Source: an uncultured Collinsella sp.
GTDB taxonomy: Bacteria; Actinomycetota; Coriobacteriia; Coriobacteriales; Coriobacteriaceae
Direction: 5' to 3'
DNA: 8,669 nt
Assembly (NCBI GenBank): GCA_900552145.1
Contig: URYW01000075.1
Location: forward strand, 1 to 8,669
In this document: piece by piece, positions 5,207 through 8,669 of the stretch
Layout of the letters: each line of letters begins with the position of its first letter
Numbering within the stretch: the stretch's first letter is position 1
The notes under the pieces: generated by a model
Databases searched by the model: none
Told to the model about the DNA's origin: nothing
Seen by the model: the letters and a program-made list of their open reading frames with translations, nothing else
Translations under genes and position numbers: made by a program

Positions 5207-6682
5207 TTGTCACAGTTCACCGATATCAGCCGCATTAACGTGTGCGGCGGCGACGGCGGAGCCGGATGCATGTCGTTTAGGCGCGAGGCATTTGTCCCCA
5301 AGGGCGGCCCCGATGGCGGCGACGGCGGTCGTGGCGGCAATGTCGTCATCCAGGCCGATGCTCAGCTGTCTTCGCTGATCGATTACCGCTTTAAGCATCA
5401 CTTTCGCGCCGAGCGCGGCACGCACGGGCAGGGTGCCCGTCGTAACGGCAAGAGCGGCGAGGACCTGATTCTCAAGGTCCCTATGGGTACCGTAGTCCGC
5501 GAGCTCGATCCCGAGACGCAGACCCCTATGTTCGAGATTGCCGACCTGGTGCACGACGGCGAGCGCGTTGTCGTGGCCCCCGGTGGTGCCGGCGGTCTGG
5601 GCAACACGCACTTTGTGACGTCCGTGCGTCGCGCGCCCGCGTTTGCCCAGCTCGGCGAGCCTGCCGAGGAACACTGGATCGAGCTCGAGATGAAGCTTAT
5701 GGCCGATGCCGCGCTCGTGGGCTTTCCCTCGGTGGGTAAGTCATCGCTCATCGCGCGCATGAGTGCCGCCCGTCCCAAGATTGCCGACTACCCGTTTACC
5801 ACGCTCGTGCCGAACCTCGGCATGGTGCGTGCCGGCGAATATTCTTACGTCGTTGCCGACGTCCCCGGTCTTATCGAGGGCGCGAGCGAGGGCAAGGGCC
5901 TGGGTCACCAGTTCCTGCGCCACATTGAGCGTACGGCCCTGATTATGCACGTCGTTGACATGACGGGTGGTTTTGAGGATCGCGATCCGGTCGAGGATTA
6001 CCATATCATCAACCGTGAGCTCGAGCAGTATGGCGCTGAGCTTTCTGAGCGTCCGCAGATCGTCGTTGCCAACAAGTGCGACGCGCCGGGCACGGCCGAC
6101 AAGATTGCCGACCTCAAGCGCGCAGCGCTCGATGATGGCCATATGTTCTTTGCCGTGTCTGCTGTGACGGGCGCCGGCCTTAATACGCTGATGCTTGCCG
6201 TGGGCGAGCAGGTGGCTAAGCTGCGCGCCGAGTTGGCGGTTTCCGATGAGCCGGTCGTTCTGCGCGACGATGAATGGGAGCGCCGTCGCCTGCAGCGAGA
6301 GAAGCGTTTCCGCATTGTCCAGGAAGAGCCCGGTGCCTTCCGCGTGGTCGGTCGTGCCATCGAGCGCATGGTCATTCAGACCGACTGGGAAAATGAGGAA
6401 GCCGTCATTTACCTGCAGCATAAGTTTGCGCGTATGGGTGTTGACGATGCGCTCGAGAAGGCCGGTTGCCGTGCGGGCGACGAGGTCCGCATTTGCCAGC
6501 GCGCCTTTGACTTTGAGGGCGCCGAGGACTTCTCGGAGTACGAGGAGCTCGAGGATGCTGGCGAGGACGTTGCCGTTGAAGCCATTGACGTGGCCGATGC
6601 TGCGGATGAGGGCGGCGAGGTTGTCGATGCGACGGATGCAGCGGATGCCGCGGGCGATACCGAGACACCGGAGGGCGAGTAA
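5207..6682 (+). CDS. obgE: Obg-family GTPase (ribosome assembly / growth control)
   Basis: Obg is an essential GTPase that binds the 50S subunit, acts in late assembly and links growth to guanine nucleotide levels. The 491-residue protein starts at TTG 5207, 8 bases after a strong GGAGG (5194-5198). The glycine-rich Obg fold occupies about residues 1-160 (GGDGGAGCMSFRREAFVPKG, GGPDGGDGGRGGNV). The G domain has G1 GFPSVGKSS (172-180), switch I FTT (197-199), G3 DVPG (218-221), G4 NKCD (289-292) and G5 SAV (318-320), all intact. An Obg C-terminal (OCT) domain follows at about 368-440 (FRVVGRAIERMV, LQHKFARMGVDDALEKAG). The protein ends in a long acidic Asp/Glu/Ala tail (about 441-491), a region that varies in length and sequence across the family. 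nadD starts 3 bases after its stop. Confidence 0.97.
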   Translation: MSQFTDISRINVCGGDGGAGCMSFRREAFVPKGGPDGGDGGRGGNVVIQADAQLSSLIDYRFKHHFRAERGTHGQGARRNGKSGEDLILKVPMGTVVRELDPETQTPMFEIADLVHDGERVVVAPGGAGGLGNTHFVTSVRRAPAFAQLGEPAEEHWIELEMKLMADAALVGFPSVGKSSLIARMSAARPKIADYPFTTLVPNLGMVRAGEYSYVVADVPGLIEGASEGKGLGHQFLRHIERTALIMHVVDMTGGFEDRDPVEDYHIINRELEQYGAELSERPQIVVANKCDAPGTADKIADLKRAALDDGHMFFAVSAVTGAGLNTLMLAVGEQVAKLRAELAVSDEPVVLRDDEWERRRLQREKRFRIVQEEPGAFRVVGRAIERMVIQTDWENEEAVIYLQHKFARMGVDDALEKAGCRAGDEVRICQRAFDFEGAEDFSEYEELEDAGEDVAVEAIDVADAADEGGEVVDATDAADAAGDTETPEGE

Positions 6683-6685
6683 GCC

Positions 6686-7363
6686 ATGTCGCTGCGCGGT
6701 GGAATCGGTCTGCCCGAGCTTCCTCTAGAGGACGGGCAGGAGTTTAGGCTCGGCATTATGGGTGGCACCTTTGATCCCATCCATTACGGGCACCTGGTGA
6801 CCGCCGAGCAGGCGCGCGAGTCGCTCGACTTGGACGCTGTGCTCTTTATGCCGGCGGGTTCTCCTGCCTTTAAGCTTGACAAGCCGGTGACGCCTGCCGA
6901 GGACCGTTATGCCATGACGGTCCTCGCCACCGCCGCGAACCCGGCTTTTTTGGCGAGCCGGTTCGAGATCGACCGCCCGGGCGTAACCTATACGGCCGAT
7001 ACGCTTCATGCCCTTCGCGACTTTTATCCGCCGCAGGTAAAGCTCTACTTTATTACGGGCGCCGACGCGATCATCGATATCGTGACCTGGCATGATGCCG
7101 AACGAATCGCTGAGCTTGCTACCTTTATTGCGGCGACACGACCGGGCTTTGATATCGATACGGCGCGTGCCCGAATCAAAGAGTCGGGGCTGCCGTTCGA
7201 CGTGCGCTATATTCAGATTCCAGCGTTGGCGATCAGCTCGACGAACATTCGTAAGCGAGTTGCCCGCGGTATGAGCGTGCGCTATCTTACGAGCGAGTCC
7301 GTGCTCGGCTACATTCGCAAACGCAGGCTATATGCCGATTTGGGCCAAGAAGATTTTGAGTGA
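6686..7363 (+). CDS. nadD: Nicotinate-nucleotide adenylyltransferase
   Basis: NadD transfers AMP from ATP to nicotinate mononucleotide, giving deamido-NAD in NAD biosynthesis; it is cytoplasmic. The nucleotidyltransferase signature GGTFDPIHYGH is at residues 26-36, with the HxGH-type histidines H33 and H36. The C-terminal ISSTNIRKR (183-191) is the second ATP-binding motif, and a central FITGADAIIDIVTWHD segment is typical of NadD. The product is 225 residues. ATG 6686 follows GGAGGG (6670-6675) by 10 bases, only 3 bases after the obgE stop. This start gives about 21 residues before the family's usual LGIMGGTFDP beginning; the well-placed ribosome binding site argues that the extension is real. 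The next internal ATG (6758) would leave too little before the motif. Confidence 0.96.
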   Translation: MSLRGGIGLPELPLEDGQEFRLGIMGGTFDPIHYGHLVTAEQARESLDLDAVLFMPAGSPAFKLDKPVTPAEDRYAMTVLATAANPAFLASRFEIDRPGVTYTADTLHALRDFYPPQVKLYFITGADAIIDIVTWHDAERIAELATFIAATRPGFDIDTARARIKESGLPFDVRYIQIPALAISSTNIRKRVARGMSVRYLTSESVLGYIRKRRLYADLGQEDFE

Positions 7364-7375
7364 TGGGGGTCTACG

Positions 7376-7984
7376 TTGTCGGTAGAGGATCAGTTTGAGG
7401 GCGATGAGCGCGCGCTGCTCAAGCGCATTCAAGAGCTGCTCGATGTTCGCATGAGGGATAAGCGCAAGCGCTATGTGCATTCGCTGGGTGTTGCCGAGAC
7501 CGCACTTCATCTGGCCGAGGTCTACGGCGTTGACCGCTTTGATGCCGCTGCCGCCGGACTGATCCATGACTGGGACAAAGTGCTCTCCGACGACGAGCTG
7601 GTCACGCGCGCTCTGCATTACGGCATTAAGATTGCCGGCTCTCCTTCCGCCGCGACGCCGCTTTTGCATGGCCCTGTTGCCGCCTATGAACTTCCGCAGC
7701 TTTTTCCCGAGCTGTCGCCGGCGGTCTTTCAGGCTGTCGACCGTCACACCGTGGGCGCTTGCGACATGACGCCGCTCGATATGGTGGTCTTTGTGGCTGA
7801 TGCCATCGAACCCAACCGCCACGGCGATTATGCCCATGCGCTGCGCAAGATGGCGGGGGAGGCGACGCTCGATGAGTTGTTCTTCTCCTGTTTTGCGCAG
7901 GGTCTGGTCTATGTGATCCAGTCCGGGCGCTATCTTTATCCCACGGCTATTACGATTTACAACCATTACGCCCAGCTGCGCTAG
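7376..7984 (+). CDS. yqeK: YqeK-family HD-domain Ap4A hydrolase (symmetrical)
   Basis: YqeK proteins are HD-superfamily enzymes shown in other bacteria to hydrolyse diadenosine tetraphosphate symmetrically to ADP. Metal-binding and active-site residues are in place: H35 (RYVHSLGVAETA), H64-D65 (AGLIHDWDK), H98 (LLHGPVAAY), H124 (VDRHTVGA) and D142 (VADAIEPNRHG). The length of 202 residues is normal for the family. The start is TTG 7376 behind GGGGG (7365-7369), 12 bases after nadD. The nadD-yqeK-rsfS order is the conserved bacterial arrangement. The LytR-type gene that often sits between yqeK and rsfS in other Gram-positives is absent here. The activity is inferred from the family. Confidence 0.93.
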   Translation: MSVEDQFEGDERALLKRIQELLDVRMRDKRKRYVHSLGVAETALHLAEVYGVDRFDAAAAGLIHDWDKVLSDDELVTRALHYGIKIAGSPSAATPLLHGPVAAYELPQLFPELSPAVFQAVDRHTVGACDMTPLDMVVFVADAIEPNRHGDYAHALRKMAGEATLDELFFSCFAQGLVYVIQSGRYLYPTAITIYNHYAQLR

Positions 7985-8011
7985 CTCGGGCTGTCTAGAA
8001 AGAGGTATTCC

Positions 8012-8467
8012 ATGGCCGACGAGACCATGACCGACGAGCAGATTCTTGAACATGTGGAGCACAAGAGCTTCGCCGCCACGTCCGACCGCACTGCCGCCTC
8101 GCTGTCCGCGCGCGGTGTCGCCGCCGAGGATGTCGCCCGCGCCGCCGCGCAGGCCGCCTACGACAAGAAGGGCGAGGACGTTCAGGTGCTCGACCTGACC
8201 GAGCTTTCCGACGTATGCGACTACTTTGTGCTTGCCACCGGTACCAATAACCGCCAGGTCGATTCTATCGTCGACGAGATCGAGGAGAAGGTCGCCGAGG
8301 CTTGCGGCGAGCACCCGTTCTCCATCGAGGGTCGTGAGCAGAAGACCTGGATGCTCATGGACTACGGTTCGGTTGTCGTCCACGTCTTCACTCCCGAAGC
8401 CCGCGACTTCTACCGCCTCGAGAAACTCTGGGGAGACGCCCCCCAGCTCCCCCTCAACCTCCTCTAG
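8012..8467 (+). CDS. rsfS: Ribosomal silencing factor RsfS
   Basis: RsfS binds uL14 on the 50S subunit and blocks joining with the 30S, reducing translation when nutrients are short. The RsfS/Iojap domain occupies about residues 43-145: VQVLDLTELSDVCDYFVLAT, GTNNRQVDSIVDEIEE, EGREQKTWMLMDYGSVVVHV and a final FYRLEKLWGDAP. The product is 151 residues, longer than the ~105-120 typical of the family, because of a charged N-terminal extension of about 40 residues rich in Ala, Asp and Glu. ATG 8012 follows AGAAAGAGG by 7 bases. An internal ATG at 8027 has no comparable ribosome binding site. It is the last gene of the plus-strand run; the stop is 42 bases before the terminator stem. Confidence 0.96.
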   Translation: MADETMTDEQILEHVEHKSFAATSDRTAASLSARGVAAEDVARAAAQAAYDKKGEDVQVLDLTELSDVCDYFVLATGTNNRQVDSIVDEIEEKVAEACGEHPFSIEGREQKTWMLMDYGSVVVHVFTPEARDFYRLEKLWGDAPQLPLNLL

Positions 8468-8509
8468 TAGCTCATTTGAGACGGGGTTTTAGCTATCCTC
8501 ACGCATATC

Positions 8510-8552
8510 GCCGGGCAGGTGCGGTTTTCCGCACCTGCCCGGCTTTCTTTTT
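8510..8552 (+). terminator. Strong intrinsic terminator after rsfS
   Basis: GCCGGGCAGGTGCGG (8510-8524) and CCGCACCTGCCCGGC (8529-8543) form a perfect 15-bp stem with a TTTT loop, followed by TTTCTTTTT (8544-8552). It ends the plus-strand transcript. It sits between convergent genes, but read from the minus strand there is no good U-run after the stem (GATATGCGT), so it is mainly a forward terminator. Confidence 0.95.
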
Positions 8553-8564
8553 ACCCAAAGGCGG

Positions 8565-8669
8565 TTAATCGTTGAAGCGGGATTGGCGGCCGAAGGATAG
8601 GGCGGTGGCGCCGAACTTGTCTCGGACGGCGTCGATGGCGACGGAGAGGTCGCGGCGGTCGCTGGATTG
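8565..8669 (-). CDS. 3' end of a minus-strand gene, probably a Y-family DNA polymerase (DinB/UmuC-like)
   Basis: Only the last 34 codons are in the window, ending in TAA (complement of 8565-8567). The peptide includes SVAIDAVRDKFGATALSFGR and ends QSRFND. The pattern AID-x-(V/I)-R-D-K-(F/Y)-G-x-x-A-(L/I) near the C-terminus resembles the end of DinB/UmuC-type polymerases, where the little-finger domain is followed by a short tail. This is recognition from a short piece, so the family call is tentative; that it is a coding end is better supported, by codon bias and the convergent position behind a terminator. The gene's start and promoter lie outside the window. Confidence 0.6.
   Translation of the reverse strand, partial: QSSDRRDLSVAIDAVRDKFGATALSFGRQSRFND

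Noticed and set aside
7328..8383. A 351-codon minus-strand open frame opposite yqeK and rsfS
   Set aside because: Both plus-strand genes have intact family motifs; the antisense frame crosses gene boundaries and has no recognisable domain.
8471..8495. Small inverted repeats (CTCA/TGAG and TAGCT/AGCTA) just after rsfS
   Set aside because: Stems of 4-5 bp without a T-run; the strong 15-bp terminator follows and explains the region.

Overview
The window is high-GC, densely packed bacterial DNA. Almost every gene is on the plus strand, with strong third-position GC bias, tight gene spacing and several TTG starts. The gene order (rodA, an uncharacterised DUF697-type gene, a TIGR03960 radical SAM gene, a TIGR03936/DUF2344 gene, rplU, rpmA, obgE, nadD, yqeK, rsfS) and the protein sequences suggest a member of the Coriobacteriia, most likely Collinsella or a close relative. 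This assignment is by recognition of sequence style and gene order, not by a database search.

Layout. (1) 1-743: the 3' part of a rodA-type SEDS cell-wall polymerase gene, truncated by the window edge; its first ~100 bases do not look like RodA. (2) 762-4388: three tightly packed genes of unknown function. They are a soluble-looking protein with a GTPase-like but motif-less N-terminal half and a DUF697-like helical half; a radical SAM protein with a degenerate B12-binding-like N-terminal domain and a C-terminal cysteine cluster; and its usual partner, the radical SAM-linked DUF2344 protein, which overlaps it by 4 bp. (3) 4385-5190: the ribosomal protein genes rplU (bL21) and rpmA (bL27). A strong-looking promoter whose -35 box overlaps the stop codon of the preceding gene drives them, and an intrinsic terminator closes the unit. 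(4) 5207-8467: obgE, nadD, yqeK and rsfS, the classic cluster of ribosome-assembly GTPase, NAD biosynthesis, Ap4A hydrolase and ribosome silencing factor. A perfect 15-bp hairpin terminator ends it at 8510-8552. (5) 8565-8669: the last 34 codons of a convergent minus-strand gene, probably a Y-family DNA polymerase.

How it fits together. The right part is a growth-control and ribosome-maturation neighbourhood: bL21 and bL27 are 50S proteins, Obg matures 50S subunits, RsfS blocks 50S-30S joining in starvation, NadD makes NAD and YqeK clears Ap4A. The left part (RodA) belongs to cell elongation. The uncharacterised rSAM pair lies between them, as it often does in Gram-positive genomes. Two genes often found in the equivalent Firmicutes cluster are absent: RNase E/G ahead of rplU, and the Prp protease between rplU and rpmA. 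The second absence fits a bL27 that lacks the cleavable N-terminal extension.

I found no mobile element, CRISPR array, tRNA or rRNA, and no clear case of gene decay. The best candidate for undescribed biology is the three-gene block at 762-4388.
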